Below, one piece after another: positions 1-14,075 of a stretch of 64,000 nucleotides of DNA. This DNA is from Apricaphanius iberus (Eukaryota > Chordata > Actinopteri > Cyprinodontiformes > Aphaniidae), in contig JAPXFQ010000385.1 in the NCBI GenBank assembly GCA_028564705.1, forward strand, positions 434,001 to 498,000, read 5' to 3'. Each line of letters opens with the position of its first letter. The stretch's first letter is position 1. A model generated the notes under the pieces. The model saw nothing but the letters and a program-made list of their open reading frames with translations, was not told the origin of the DNA and made no database searches. The translations under genes and the position numbers were made by a program.

Positions 1-3000
1 AATTACTTTTTTTCTACTTCACAGTTTTATGCTTTTTGTGGTGGAGGCATAACAAGATGAGAAAATGTTTGAGGGGTATTAAGACTTTTGCAAGGCACTG
101 TAAAGTTAGTATTTGCTGAATTAATGAGCTACTTATATATTTAGTTACATCCATGGCTAAAACTTGACAAACTTTGAAAGGCGTGATGTGTAGTTGTTTC
201 TGTCTGCCTTTTACCCAACTATTACCCTTCAAGAAACCTGTCAGATACAAGGTGCTTTTTGTCAGTCTGACTGAACAGAAACTTTTCTTTAGCAGCAGGA
301 GAACCCTTTCTTTGGTTGGACCTGAGTGTGGTGTCTCTCCCTGATCCTCTGACTCTCTGGCCCACTGGCTGACTACCTGCATTGGCCCCCCTAATCTCTC
401 ACAGTAGTGAGGAGGGTCAAAGGGCCAGTGCAAGCTGGGGAGAGAAAACAGCAAGGAAACAGTGAGCTGCCATGGCAGGTAAAAAAAAGCAGGAAGATAT
501 TTTATTAATTCACTGCTGAGATCCTGAAACAGACCAAAGGCTGTGACAGGTATCCAGTGCACCACTCGGATCCTGCCCCGATGAACTCTACCCTGCGAGG
601 GGCTAGCCAATTTTCGCCAACATGTCGAGATGGATGATGGGAGAGCATCCGTCTAATCAGCCCTCCCAGGACCCCCTGCTCAGCATCCTCCCTCAGACCA
701 ACCAGACTGACTCACTCCTGGGTCTGCATGCCCCAGAATCTAGAGTCTAGTGGATAAAAATCTATGTTGCCCTTCTTTTCTTTATCCTGGATTTCTATCT
801 TTTTTGCCTTTTTTGACCCTGACAAAAAAATAGGCAGTGAGATGTAAAGGCCCACTGCTCCAGCTGAAATTCTGCAAATGACTGCTTTCTAGCATCTTAC
901 ACTTATGCACAGCCTTAAATTTGCTCATCTGTTTCTCTCAGCCCATTATGGAGTAAAGCGTGGATATTTCATAAGGAGTTGATTTTCCCTTTGTTTCAGT
1001 TTTACATGCAGTTGCATTTCAGATGTCTTCAAGGAACTGAGCCACCAACAATGGTGGTTGGCTGGATTAATTAACCCGATTCATTAACTGATAGATGCGC
1101 AGCTTTAGCCACAGCTTTAATCTGACGTTTCTCTGATTGCAGCTCATGTGTATGTTTGTTAATATCCATATATGTTTAACTCCAGGGTTGCAATAACTAC
1201 TGGATGGCTGCAGTCCGGAGGATTTTGTCTAAATGATCATCCAAAGATGAGACAACATCCTGAAGTTGGTCAACCACACTGGTTAGGTTTTACTGCACAA
1301 AAGTCCCTCATTCCTTTTAAGATGTCTTCTGTATTCATTCCATCATCTGATTTCTTTATATTCTTGGAAGAAACATGATTTGTAAGTATTGTAAGTCATG
1401 AGTGTAGTATTGCTATGATCGACAGAGAGGCTTTAGGACTGGGGTGCTCAACGACTTCTCACTCCCCTCAGACGCCCGCAGGACACACACCTTAATTGGA
1501 GCATCTTTTTTTTCTTTCTTTTTTTGGAAAAAAAATATTCCTTCAAAGACAATCCAAAGCACCCTAGCCTTAATGAGTACTGAAAGTGACAAGAGCACAT
1601 CTGCATCATGCCCCCCCTCCTCCTCCCCACAAACGAGATTCTCTGCTCCCCGTGTGATGGCCATTATTGCCAGGCTGTGACCAATTCAGCGGTTTTAATT
1701 AAGCATATTTATAGGTTCCACGGTCACCAGGTCAGCGTAAACAGCTATGTTTGTTATAATGTCTGTCCCGTGCAGAAAGCAGGGAAAAGAAAGGGCAAGA
1801 TGGATACTCTAAGAGACCCTAATGTGCGGGGAAAAACAGCAACAGAGTAGGTTGTTTGAGCATTAAAATGCATTGAATTACTTTTGCTTATTTTTCAAAT
1901 GACAGCTCCTGAAAATGACATTTTACACTTCTTTTCCCTCCCTCCCTTTGCCTTTCAAAGCTGTTCTTTAGTTTGACGTAGGAGACTTAATTCCACAGAA
2001 GTTTTTCTATTATTAATTTTAAAGTATGCCCCCGGAAAATGCCCTAACTGCCCCGAGTCCCTAATGTGTCATACAAAAGCAAAGCTTTATGCATTTGTCC
2101 CCAAGTGGCTCTCAAACACCAAATTTTTCCTGAATGTCTTGATCTGCCAAGTGTGACAGCTCTTCACACATTTGAAAGTGGCAAATATATATTTATATTT
2201 CCTTTTATATGACAACTTGTTTTCTTCTTCATCACCCCAGGTTCTTGGAATTCTGGCACTGTTTCAAACAGCGGCATGACAAAATAAAACAAGAGTGAAT
2301 TAGGGGAAAAAAATAACTTGTGAGCCATGATCATTAATATTTAAGCTTATTTATAATTATGTACTAGTCTGTGTGAGCTGCTGTGCGCTGTGAACAGACA
2401 CATATACCTTGCCTTAGATGACTTGCGATGTATATCACAATAGTTGTGTTCTACTTTGTTAGGTGGATCAGAATTAGACAGCATGACAGACCTAATGATC
2501 CTGGGAGGATATTCTCTTTTGCACTGAGTATATATATATATATGAGCCTGTGTTTGTGGGTATACGTCTGTGTGAATGCTCTATGTGTTTGTCTTTGTTT
2601 CCATCTCTCTCAGGGTCTGATATGTGCATGCAAACACAATGTCTGGAGGGAGACATGACAAAAACTCCCAGAAGCCTTTGAGCTCCTCTGTTTTTTTTGT
2701 TGTCTTTTTTCCCTCTGTTTCACCATTGGGGAAAGTTAAATCCAAACAAAGAGGAGACTCTCAGTGTTCTGCGCTCGTATCCATAAACGCATCCTTTCCT
2801 CAAACGCGTTTGCTTTACTTTACTTGGTTGACTTTTTCAGCAACTTTAATAAAAACAAGTGATTCTCAAGAAAACTAATGCAGCTTTAATTTTCTGACTG
2901 TAATTATTTGATTTTACAATAACAGAATGTACAGGATGACACAGTAAGCAGCATCAGAACAATTATTATTTCTTGAATTGTGTTTTCATATTTTACAAGC

Positions 3001-4254
3001 ACTGACGTTTACCTTGTTATTTTGAAAGAAGAATTTCTACAGAGTCACATAAAAACATGGATAATTTTGAGTTAAGTAATTTTTCTGGCTCATGAAAATA
3101 AGTGAGAAAAAAAACATGTCTGTATTTTAGACTGAATTCCCTATTCCTTTGTCAGAGAAAGTGACTCAGGTTTCAGATTTGCACTTGAGTTGCACTAAAG
3201 TCCCCAAAACAAAGACTTTAGAATATATTCATGCTCTAAACACTTCAGATTTGACTTGGACTCAGCTTCTGGGACCTCATTTAGTCATTATTTCTTCTGT
3301 AACAAGGAGTGAAATCAATTTGGTATGCATCCTAGTGTTTTATTCAAGACCACCTAACCTTAGACTGAGCAAAGGTCAAGACCAGAAGATACAAAGACAG
3401 AGAGAAGACCATGACTTTGAGGGAAGTGAGAACAAGACCAAAATGGAAGAAGACCAAGAAGGCCAACACTAAACCAATGCGAGACAATTTTCTCGACCAT
3501 TACTATAATCATTATAATAATAGTTCACAACTTAATCTGTAAAAGGACTTGAGACTAACTGGTTGCATTGGTGAACATATCTTTTTCTATGGGTTCTCTG
3601 CAGTACATTAAGTGCTATTCCTGTAGCGATCTGGCAGCTCCCGCTCCAGTAAGGCTGACTGTTTTCTGTTGCCAGTAGGTCGGCCCGCCTCTCCATGTAG
3701 ACAGACTAAACCTGCCCGCTACAGCGAGAAAACTCACAGAAACACTGACGCCCCCAATTCCCGCTAAGCGTGAGGGTCAGAGATGTTTATGAATCGAGAG
3801 CACAATCCTCCTATAAGTTCTGTAAGGTCACGGTGATGACCAGTGATGGAGAAGGTTTGCATTAGAAAGGAGAAGAACCTAAACTCTCAGGGAATTTTAA
3901 ATGCAAACGAAGCATGGCAGAACGAGTACTAAATGTAAAAACACTGACATACATTTATTTCACTGGAGTCTGGGAAGGGGTAGGAAATAAAAATGAACAA
4001 AGGTTTTGATCAAAATTGAAGTAATGCGAATATATAAACTATTGAACCACAGTGAATACCTTTATACAAAAATCTAGAAAACATGGAACAATAGTGTAAG
4101 AATGCATTGGATTATCCCAGAGGTCACTAAAAATCACAGAACAACATGTAACACAGTGCATGCCTTACTCTTGGTTCAGGTCAGTGCTCATCTTCAACAA
4201 AAAAAGAGGCTGAGCAAATAAGGTGTCAATGGGAGAAATTCCATTCGAAAACCC

Positions 4255-4765
4255 ATTCTGATAAAAAAAGAGCACTAATGCTGTCTTACAATTAGAAAAA
4301 GAATACCAATAATAAACGAGGGCTTATGTTAAAGTGTTCTAGAGACTGGCAAGATAAAACTGGAGCTTTTCAGAGGCTGTGGATCCTGTCACACATGTCT
4401 TCAAGTAACACGACATTTCCGAAAAAGAAAAGGCTTGAAGTTAAGCATTTTGCTGGTTGCATGTTGATTGTCTGGGGGTGCTTTGCAGTTGTCATGGTCT
4501 CAATCGCCTGCCTTAATTAATACAACTAGGGTTTTTTTTATTTTAGAAAGTCCTGTAGTCTTGCCAATGTCTGTCTATCAGTTCACAATCATACACTTAG
4601 GAATATTTGGATTATGCAGAAGGACAGTAATCCAAAGCACATCAGAAAGTCTAGCTCGGAATGGCAAAAAGCTAACCCAAAAAACTCAAAAACAAATGAA
4701 GATTTTGGAGGGGCTTGGTCGTAATCTAGATTTAATGCTTTGCCAGCAACCTTAAAAGGTCCTCC
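4255..4765 (+). mobile_element. Tc1/mariner transposase relic
   Basis: A decayed transposase reads along the plus strand with frameshifts. Near 4440-4490 it gives a VKHFAGCMLIVWGCFA-like block, matching the VxxWGCF region of Tc1 transposases. At 4610-4760 the bases follow the family's region around the second catalytic Asp: a GGACAGTAATCCAAAGCAC stretch (the DNDPKH motif), then the TLEW...NPIE region in broken form. No inverted terminal repeats were found, so this is an old internal fragment. Family assignment is firm at superfamily level only. Confidence 0.6.
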
Positions 4766-7700
4766 TTTTCCCTGCAGTCAGTCGTTTTTTCACAGGTTCC
4801 ATAATTATAGCCTACATGGTCTTTACCTTGCCAAGTAAACTTTTGCATTCATACTTGTGAGCTAAAATTATTGAAAACTCTAGTCTGGATTTTCAGCAAC
4901 CCTGAAAACAACTTCGAAAAGTCGAAAAATGATTTCAATGAGAAATTCCTTTAATTATTTTCTCTTTGCCTTGATTGGTAGAAAAACAAAACACTACATA
5001 TTTCACTTTCTCTCTTGTAGAACCATGGAAATGAAGGATGTTGCCCATATCTATTATATCTACCACTGCGGCAGCAGTGGAAAAGCAGGGGCGTGCTCTG
5101 TGATATCCCTAGTCAAAGTCTGTCCCTGACTGAAGTGGTTAAATGTGAAAGTAATTGTGTTTTGTTTCTGGGACTGACATGCGGAACCCCACAGACCCCA
5201 TCTCCCTCCCAGTGACAGGCAGAGATCCTCGCTCTGTCTAATTAGAGGATGTAGCCCAGGGCTCGTGTCCCAGGAAGACCCATCCCCCTCCCAAGATGGT
5301 TCCCCTAAGAAAGCCCTTAATTGGGTTCTTTAGTCATAGATTTCATTTTGGCTGGAAAGGCATCAGTGTGTTGCTATCACCTCACAATACAGTTTGTATC
5401 GCTCTCTTGTGTTTTTTTTCTATTCCTCTTTCTCTCCCTTTTTTTCTCCCCCTCACTGGCCTTCTCTCCATCTATGCTCCTCTCTCCCTCTCCCACTCTC
5501 TCCTCACTTAATGAGGCCCCATAATAACACAGCAGTTGTGCAGTTGTTTTGCTACCTCAGTCAAACAGCAGGATCACTGCATAGTGCGTTTCTAGTACCA
5601 TTCACTTGTCTACTTAGACAGGGTAATGAGTATCATTTGGAGGTACAAAAGAGCCGGCCCACAAAAAAAGCGGTGCTCCGTCATCTCCGGTTACACCTCA
5701 GAAGTCTCAGCTCCGGGTGCTTAGATGTCTTAAAGTGTTTCAAGCGTTATAGATTCAAGATGTATTTTTATAGTCGCTCAGTGTGACTACATGGAATACA
5801 GTGAAATCCATTGCCGTTGTCATCTCCATCCTCGACTAGTGCTGTTACAGTATGACCATGACTCCCTGGGCACCTTGCTTCAAACAAGACTGTCTGTTAC
5901 CAAGGAGACTGGGGCTGGTTGTGGTGCAACAGTGTTTTGGGTCAACCCTCCCCATGGTCCGATAAGTGATGACTGTGGCGAATGCCAGCTGCTGTTTCAT
6001 TTATTTATTTGATTTTATTTTGTTATATTCGTTGGCTAAACTAGCCAGTAGTAAGCCTGGCCTGGGGTCAGAGCAGGGAAGGATTACTCCCTCAGTGGAC
6101 TGGTCGACAGTAGGGAAAGCACAAAGGAAGGGCTGAGTCGATACTGGACAGCAAGTTCAACGCACCATTAAAGTGCAAGAGAGAATGTAACGCTCCTGTC
6201 TTTCCCCAGAGTTTTTTTTTTCTCCCAAATAGCAAGAAAACACTTCAAACTGTACAACAAACCTAAAAAGATTACTCAAGGCTTGGCCGGATGTTCCTGG
6301 ACATAGAACCTTTGTGCTTTAGTGACAAAAACTTTAAAAAATAAAACTTTCAAAGAGGAGGCCAATGTTTTTCTGTTGCCTTAGTACCAAAATATCCCTG
6401 TGAGGCTATGGCATCTCTACCTTGAATTTAGCGACAGAAAAACAATAGAAACGTAATGCTCCAGCATCACCTTACTACACTTCTGATCTTGTAACATACA
6501 CTATTTGATCACCTCACTAGAAAAGTCACGCTGCATCCAGATTTTTATGGAAATGTTGAAACATTCTACCGCATGTCCGCTGCACACACGCCATGTTCAC
6601 TGGGCCACAGACTTTATTATACTGCATTCCAAATATCACATCCATTACCATATCCATTTATATAATGGCCTATGCTTTCCGCTGCCAAAGACTGCAGCCT
6701 TACCTTCATTCTGATTAAGTTGGATAATTTTTGTTTAAAGACTATGGTGCACATATACAGTGTTGTAATTCTAGTCTTAAATTGCACTTTTCATTCTTTA
6801 AAAAAGGGGTAAAAAAATGTCCTAATACACACTATGAACTCCACACCCTTGATCCCAATATACACAATCTTTTTTGAATGGGAGCAAATAAACACACGTT
6901 TCAGATATGTGATAGAACTTGATTTTCCACCCGACCCCCTTCATCTCCTCAAATTCAGACCCCTGATACAGCAGATATTTACTCTGACCCAGATACTGTA
7001 ATAACCATTCAATAGGCCATTGCTTCTCAAAAGGCTGTGGTTATACTTTTCTCCTTAAACACTATCCCCAACTGAGTTCCTAAACATTATCGGCGTATTA
7101 TAATCCCTAAAAAAATTATTAAACTCTGCTGTTATTGCTATGTTGAGGAGTGACTTGCAGTACTGCTGGTATTGATCATCAATCAACTGGTCACACACAA
7201 TATTTCTGTTTCAAGTATCAGTTTTTTTCGGCACAAAAAAAGAAGCACAGAAAGAAAATTTACATTAGTGCCTTTCTTGTGTGTATGTCAGACATGCAAT
7301 TTCAGTTATGGATAAGTAAGCCATGTGTTTATACTCTGCCTTGGTCTTTACATGTTGGCCTTGAAATTACTGCACTTAAAGGTGTCTCAAATGATAATTC
7401 TTTAACATAAAAAACATTTTTTTGTGCTTTGCTATAATTTTAATATGGTTAAATTCACTTATTATATCTTGGAGAAATATTCAGTCTGATTATGACCTCT
7501 GTATTTTTATTACTTTATTCACTTGTTTTTATTTGTTGTGCAATAACTATAACTTTGTTTCAATAACTATAATCATTTTGTTCCTTGTAAACAATAATAC
7601 ATTAGCACTTGTATAGTACATTGTATTGTACATATTTTACACGTATAAATTCTACATAATTATGAATAAATCGGCTGGAAAATAGACTGGGATAAAAAAA

Positions 7701-9433
7701 GACTGCATAATGGGACACATTCCCGTCAATTCACTGGTTAGCTGCACTTGTTTAAAGTCCAAACAGCTTTATTTGTTCAAGAAACCGTGAAAAAGCCGTG
7801 GCTTAAAAAGCCATTATTGTGCAGTCAGATCTCCAACCACTCAGTGAAACCTGGCTCTACCATTACACCAGTTAGAAAGAGCGGACATAATACACTTCAC
7901 ATGTGCTACGCAGGTATTACAGTAATGCTAATCAAAGTTCGTTAGCATTACAATTAAGCTTTACATTTCACTCTCTGTGATCTGGACAATGTGAAGATTT
8001 TCTCTAATACAGCAGGATCAGATGAGAGGGAGCCTCTGTCTCTGAGTCCAGTGGCCTTCCTCTGCAGAGCTGATGCAAGAGATGCAACCTCTGTTGCCTC
8101 ACTAGAGACCAGGCACTATCGATGGAGACCAGAGCAATGGGGAACGACATAAAGAATGATTAGTTAATAAATCAGCTCCCTAGCCGATTTGCTCTTTCCT
8201 GGTTTCTGCTCCCTCCCCAATAATTGCCCTTTATTTTCTCTCTCCCTTTCCCCTGCACACTCTCTGCAGCAGCATTAAATCCTAAAGACACGTTGCACCT
8301 GTTTGCATGGGTACACCAGACCCCTGCCGGGTGTTCTCCTCTTCCACTACCCCTGAGGGCGCTGTAGTGGGGTGATGTAATCAGATGAAAGTCTCGGTTT
8401 AACAGTGGCATGAAGCCTGATACGTGTGGAGAAGAGAGAGGAGAAAAGGGGGAGTGGCCCCTCAGAAGGCCGAAGCGGGTGTGCGTTATCGATCAGGGCA
8501 AAATTTAATTTAGTGTAGAATTGAGTTGCTTCGGTTTACCTGAACACCGCTGGTAACTACAGCAGGCCTGCATGGCCAGCAGGTGGTTGAAAGGATCGAG
8601 GAGGAGATTAAGGGTTGGATATAAGGGAGGGAAATGGATAATAAGGGGAATGGCAGAGTTTCAGGGGGAATAGAATTGGAGTTAGGATGAGAGCTAAAAG
8701 GCTTAATGGAGGGCATCTAATCCTAAATTGCCGTAATTCTAGTGTGACACCATTAGTGACAGCCTCTTTACGGGGGCAGTGGACATTTTGCTCATTTTCT
8801 TATAAAAAGCAATGAGTGAACTGCATGTGTGCTATCTAATTTGTGGGTCCACACTGTAGGTATTTGGAGCACTCAACAATTGTGCAGAAGTAACTTGAAG
8901 AACTTGACATGGATGAAGATTGAAAAGCGGATTTCCTTCCTTCCCTTTTCTCGCCATTCCACCCTTTTGTACTTATACACAGAACAGTTTATAGCTCTTC
9001 TGCAGAGTTCAATATCCACAGAGATAAAGGTATCAGTTTCATTTTCTCTTAACGTTTTTTTTTCCTCTCCTTTTTTTCTTCTATTTCCCTTTTGTCTGCA
9101 TGGCTGCCACAGCCACTGAAGTCGTTTAACACCGTCCTTGAGAAAGCCCTCTGTGTAAAAACTCCTGGCATGTTTAAGGAAAAAGGTAGAATGCAGTGTG
9201 TGTCAGGCGGAGCTGGGACATTCAGAATGGGGGGGGGGGCGTTCCCCAGAGGGGTTATTTTCCCCTCTAATAGCTGTTACGAGCCCTACATTATATCCAA
9301 GGAGCTACATTCCTTTGGGGTCCAGACATACGCACGCTGACACACACGCACACACACACCTAGATGGACTGGAACACTCACACAAATGCATGCACACTCA
9401 GTTGAGCACAAATTTTCTCTGTTTCTCTCTTTT

Positions 9434-9456
9434 ACACACACACACACACACACACA
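9434..9456 (+). repeat. (AC)n microsatellite
   Basis: An uninterrupted AC dinucleotide run. An imperfect CA-rich stretch lies about 90 bp upstream (9338-9360). The run explains the cysteine/valine-rich open frames read through it. Confidence 0.9.
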
Positions 9457-10184
9457 GTCAGTTGTAGCCGCTTTGCTCTCCCCCCGTGTCAATATCCTGC
9501 CATTTGAAGTCACATACTGCAGAGGCTTCTGGGAGTCACTGAGGAGCCAGGCTGACGGGTAATGGGCCGCATTCATTAATAAGGTTGCCGTGCTCCTGTC
9601 CCTCCTCAGCAACGCCAAGGATGTCTTCACCGGAGGGGGTGGGGTTGGCGGAGTGTGAGGAGGGGGATGAGGTGAGGTGAGAGAGGGAGAGAATCCCATG
9701 GGGAGTCTCCTCCCCGACTCACTTAAAGGAGCTTTATTTCAGCAAGTGAGAGGGGAGAGGAAAGCAGGAGCTGTCCAGGAGCAGCCTCTTTAAAAAAAAA
9801 AAGGACCCCGGTGAGCCATGCTAACCCGTACCAGGGTCACAGTCCTGCACCTCTGTCAAACAGCTTATTACCCCACCTGTCGGGAAGTAATCGCCCCAGC
9901 TAAAAGGAAAGCTGTCGAGGTGTTTAAATGCTTTATGCGGAGGCAGCTGAAAGGGTAAAATGGGAAAGAGTGAATTCAAGGGTGGGCTAATAGGCATCGT
10001 CCTGCCTTAGGGATGCAGTACCAACAGTACTAGAGATGACTGCATTGGTAAACCACTTTACTAAGTTTGGGCAGGAATATTTCTCAGTACTAAACCAAAT
10101 GCTGATTTATATGCTTTTATCCTTTAATTGTAGCTTTACACTCACCAGCAATATTTTATTATAACACCTTGCTAGAATCGGGTT

Positions 10185-10308
10185 GGTCGAGCTGTGATGG
10201 ACTGGCGACCTGTCCAGGGTGTACCCCGCCTCTCGCCCGTCGACAGCTGGAGATAGGCACCAGCCCCCACCCCCTTGAGGAATAAGTGTTTCAAAAATTG
10301 GATGGATG
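10185..10308 (+). mobile_element. Non-LTR retrotransposon or SINE 3' tail
   Basis: The stretch reads TGATGGACTGGCGACCTGTC, then GGTGTACCCCGCCTCTCGCC, and ends in a short ATTGGATGGATG tail. This is a very common teleost dispersed repeat end, shared by L2-like LINEs and their dependent SINEs. Orientation follows the GGATG tail. The 5' part is missing. I recognise it from memory of fish genomes and cannot assign a named family. Confidence 0.6.
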
Positions 10309-12646
10309 TCATAGTTAGTTCAAGTCATAAGAAATTATGCTCCGAGATTTTGGTCTAATGCAATTGCATTATACGATGTAAACCTCACCTTCCAAAGGGC
10401 CCAGGTGACTGTGGAGGTTATTGAGTACAATGAACTTGTTGACATATTGAATAGATCCTTTTGAATTGAGCCGTAATCTTGACGGTTGTAGCTAACAGAG
10501 CATGATGTCAAATCTCCTAAATGGTGCAAAAAAACTATCCCCACATCTTCACACTGTCACCAGCAGTCTGAAGTATTAAAAAAGGCAGGATGGATCCATG
10601 CTTTAATTTTTTTTTTTTTACAAATTCTGACCCTACCGTTGGAAGGTTGTAGATGCAATTACTCGTCAGACCAGGCACATTTTACAGACCATTAGCGTCC
10701 AGTTGTAATAAGGCTGTGTGAACTGTAGCCTCAGTGTCATGGTATTAGTTGATGTGAATAGCGTCTCCTGTAGTCTTCTGATGCTGTTTCTTACCTGCTT
10801 CAAGGTTCAAAGTGTTGTGTGTTTAGAAATGGTATCCTGCATACATTGCTTGTGGTTGTTTGAGTTAAACTTACCTTTTCATCATCTCCAACCAGTCTGC
10901 TCATTCTCCTGTGACCTTAACAAGGCCTTTTCATCCACATAACCAGACACAAAATATCCACTGACTGGATATAGTCTTCACTAAGACGCTTAAATAAATT
11001 GGGTTGCTTCTATGTGATTTGCTGGTTTTGCGTTGGAAAACAGTTGCCCAGGTGTTTCTATTTAACTGGATAGTGAATCCATGTGTGAAATAAATAGAAA
11101 AGAAAGCTGTGTCCACTGTGACGTTCGTGTATTTGTGCATGCATGTGTGATGATGATGCTGTGACAGGTGTGTCTAGTCCAAGCCAGTTTATAGAGTCCA
11201 AGGCCATGTTTTAAACAGAGCGCAGCAAGTGGGGCATGTAGTTTGCATTAAAGGGATTAGCAGTCACTTCAAAAGATGACCTGGATTCAGCCCACCAGGG
11301 ACACCCGTTACACACCCCCTGGTCCACACTCCCTTTAAAGAACCTGGCACAGCTGCCCCACTACAACCCCACTTTCAACTGTGTGTGTAACTGTGTGTGT
11401 GCGTGCCTGAATGTATTGCAGAGAACCACCGTAACAGAGTTATATTCTCACCTTGTGATGCCGTCATGGTTAATTTTGCCCCAATACATACTCACGAAGG
11501 TGTGGAGGATCAAATCATCAGTGGTCTTACCGGCACCTCTTGACTTTTTTCTCCTCCAGAGTACATGCGTAGTGCATCTAATGAATGCAGGCACCTCCAA
11601 GTAAGATATTCTATCAGGTGTGTCAGGGCCTTGTGATGTATTCGTGGCAATGGTGGCAGGTTTTGATGTGGGGCAGGATAATTTCTGTCAGTGGTCTTAA
11701 ATTATTGTGTTCGACCAAAACCGTAAGGATTAGTTCAGAGTATTTGAACTGATGTTGACGTGTAAAACACATTAGTAGCAACAGATGCAAGTCAAAAAAT
11801 ACAAAACTATTGTCTTCTTTTCATCAACCAACATTTGCTGTGTCACTTCAGTGGTCAATAATCTAATGGGCTGTCCCCGGGGGAACTTTTTTTGTTCTGG
11901 CATTTTTATTGTGTGTTAAATCCAGATGAGTTGTTCCTGGAAGATGCAGCTAACAGGTAGTCTGAGAGGGGCCAAGACCATAGCGGACTTCTACTGTTTC
12001 TAATCTTAAAAACGTTATAGCACTTTATGTGAATGCTGTTATATGACCCTTTAAACAGTCTTCACTTTTTTTCCGGCACTTAAGAAGAAGGCATTGCTTT
12101 TTTTACACAGGAAACAGAAGTAGGAGGCAGAACACCCCGTTAAATATTATAACTCCAGAAAATAAGATTAATAGCATCATCGATCATCATAAATCCAGTT
12201 TAGTTTTTCCAAAGGTAAGAGCTTGTCTGAGAGAGGCCAGGTCCAAAGCAAAATGATTTTATCTTAAAACTACTCAAACTTCAAAGATCCCAATCTTTTT
12301 ACTACCTCTAATTATCCTGATTGACTAGGAGTTTTCATAGAATATTAGAAGTCCCCTTTGGCATTTGTCCCTCATAGAATACCTGTTAGTTTCTGCTTTA
12401 GTATTGACTAATCTGGATTTGCATTAAATTAAGATGTCAACAGTTTATTGCAGGAAGGATAGTAACAGCATATAATTTTTCATGTAGAACTTTACTTAAC
12501 AAAATTCTAAATAATTCCTCTTAATGTAGATCATAAACAATCCAGGCATACAAATGTAACTCTTTCTAGGGTTATTTGAAAGGAAAGTGTGTGCTTTCTT
12601 TTGTATAATGAATATTTTCCCTGTCTTCTTTTTTGTGTTTTTGCAG

Positions 12647-12676
12647 AACCACACGTTGACTCAGCACAGCAGCTAA
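12647..12676 (+). CDS. znf521: Last coding exon of zinc-finger protein 521 (C-terminal tail)
   Basis: The exon encodes N-H-T-L-T-Q-H-S-S and a TAA stop. It is read in phase 0 immediately after a strong acceptor: a pyrimidine-rich run from about 12616 ending TTTTTGCAG. The peptide supplies the two zinc-binding histidines (HTLTQH, H-x4-H) of a final C2H2 finger and then a short tail. It matches the C-terminal end I recall for the ZNF521/ZNF423 family of multi-finger transcription cofactors, which bind EBF/SMAD-type factors in the nucleus; the preceding residues would lie on an upstream exon outside the window. Two things support the call: a long 3' UTR with a poly(A) signal follows, and the next gene is a histamine H3/H4-type receptor in tail-to-tail orientation, as at human ZNF521/HRH4. 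Alternative: znf423, or chance. The peptide is very short, so confidence rests on the combination. Confidence 0.6.
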   Translation, partial: NHTLTQHSS

Positions 12677-14075
12677 CGTGGCAGAACTCAGTGCCGTGAC
12701 CAGGAATAAGGATAACATGAAGTACGGAACAAATCCTGACCGCCAATTATTGTCTGCGCATTTTCCCACTGACTGACAAGTCCTGAATTTTCAATTCAGC
12801 CACACCGCCAGAAACCACACTGCAGAAGGAGGGAAAAAAAGAAAAAACAAAAGCGTAGAAAGAACATAAAAGAAGCCTTTTTGTTCTTTACTAATCATTG
12901 TGTCCAAGGTAAAGAAAAGGCGATCTTGTTTGTACATAGATTCATCATGTGTTGCTTATCTACAGGTATATTACAATCTTATACAGTATTTGCCCATGTA
13001 CAGTTAAAAATGTTTGTCTAAAAAAGAGTAAAAGAGGGGGAAAGTATCATTAAATCTGTCAAAAGAAAATGGGTCCTGACCCTATGTGAGAAGCCGCATG
13101 CCACTGGGAGCACAGGACTCTTTTCATCACTCGTTCTTGCTGTATCCAGACACGGTCAATCATTATGAGAGAAAAAAAAAAGTAAAAAAGAAAAAAAAAA
13201 GGAACTGAATTCACCAGCATAGGCAGATATATTGTCTGTGTGTCTGTAATACAGCAAGCATGGCTGCCAGAGGGTCAGCTGTGAGTGACGGCACAACAAA
13301 TCTGCACTGCCTGTGCTGGAGTTCATGCAAAAGGTAGGGAAAATTAAAAATAACACAGAGAAGATAGGAAGAAAAAACAACAGGACAGGGGACAGACAGG
13401 ATGCTGATATATGCAAATGCAGTGACATAGATTTAGAAAAGGCTAGCTCCTCTGGTTGGCTCGTGAACAGAGGCGTGAAGCTCCCTTGTGGCTCTCAGAG
13501 CATGGGGAAATCTCCGGCCCACTGATTCAACCTGTACATTTCTGTTATTAATGTTTACTGCTTGTTAAAGCCAGAAGATTACTGGAATTTTCTCTTTTTT
13601 TCCATGTTTTGTTATCTCTGTGTATTTTTCACAATTTGAATTTTGGGCATGAAGACTGAGCATAATCTCAGACTGTCTCGGGGATATAACCGTAATTTCA
13701 AAACGTCATCCCTGGCTCTCCTGGAGAGTGCCCATCTAACCCTTTTCCTTTGCAGCGTCTCATTGCCCACTGCTCAAACTGGAAGCCACTGTGGCAACAT
13801 ACAAAATTCCTGATCCATCCTGTATTGTAAATGTTTCGCATTCATTGAACCTGAGATGCACTTTTGTATGAAACTTTCATGTTTTGACATTTTGACTGAA
13901 ATTGTTCATATACAGTTTACAGGAAACCACCATCTCCTGTGGCAAAAAAGGAAAGTTATCTCCGATGTTAATGAAATGTATTGTACAAATATAGAGTTCT
14001 GTATTTGGCAGACCTCGTTTTTTTGTGTTGCACATGTGATGGAAATAATAAAAACTGTATGAGAAAATGGCTTTG
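12677..14075 (+). other. znf521: Probable znf521 3' UTR
   Basis: The non-coding sequence after the TAA stop is AT-rich and has short poly(A)/poly(T) runs at 13165-13200. It ends with an AATAAA followed by a GU-rich downstream region (about 14069-14117), as expected of a vertebrate cleavage site. No transposon relics were seen in it, unlike the DNA further right, which fits selection on a transcribed UTR. Its extent is inferred from the poly(A) signal. Confidence 0.5.
14047..14052 (+). terminator. znf521: Polyadenylation signal AATAAA
   Basis: A canonical hexamer inside GGAAATAATAAAAACTG, followed about 20-60 bases later by GT-rich sequence (TGGTGTCACTGG, then TGTGTGCATGTGTGTG). This is the expected layout for the znf521 transcript end. 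Cleavage is predicted near 14065-14075. Confidence 0.55.

Larger units (their letters stand above)
1..12646 (+). other. znf521: Inferred last intron of znf521, mostly unique non-coding DNA
   Basis: This stretch precedes the small terminal exon at 12647 and carries no exon I can recognise. No C2H2 zinc-finger coding (Cx2Cx12Hx3-5H) is visible on the plus strand. The intron assignment is an inference from the splice acceptor at its right edge and the identity of that exon. Open frames here, including one of 198 codons on the minus strand at 14-610, have no recognisable domain or protein-like composition. Apart from the Tc1 relic, the LINE/SINE tail and the (CA)n tract listed separately, it looks unique. 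Several parts (about 1900-2300, 5150-5300, 9540-9960) are balanced in composition and could be conserved non-coding elements, which cannot be shown without alignment. Confidence 0.45.

Noticed and set aside
14..610. 198-codon open frame on the minus strand
   Set aside because: It is the longest frame outside the receptor, but its composition is not protein-like, it has no domain, and no splice context links it to a gene.
9230..9239. G-quadruplex from the G-runs at 9230, 15242 and 55124
   Set aside because: Single homopolymer runs without the regular four-tract arrangement needed for a confident call.
9286..9699. 137-codon minus-strand frame rich in Pro, Cys and Val
   Set aside because: Produced by the CA repeat and a GGGGAGG-rich stretch.
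12647..12700. Alternative reading of the znf521 exon in another phase (PHVDSAQQLTWQNSVP-stop)
   Set aside because: Possible after the same acceptor, but the phase-0 peptide matches the zinc-finger end (H-x4-H) and fits the neighbouring gene context.
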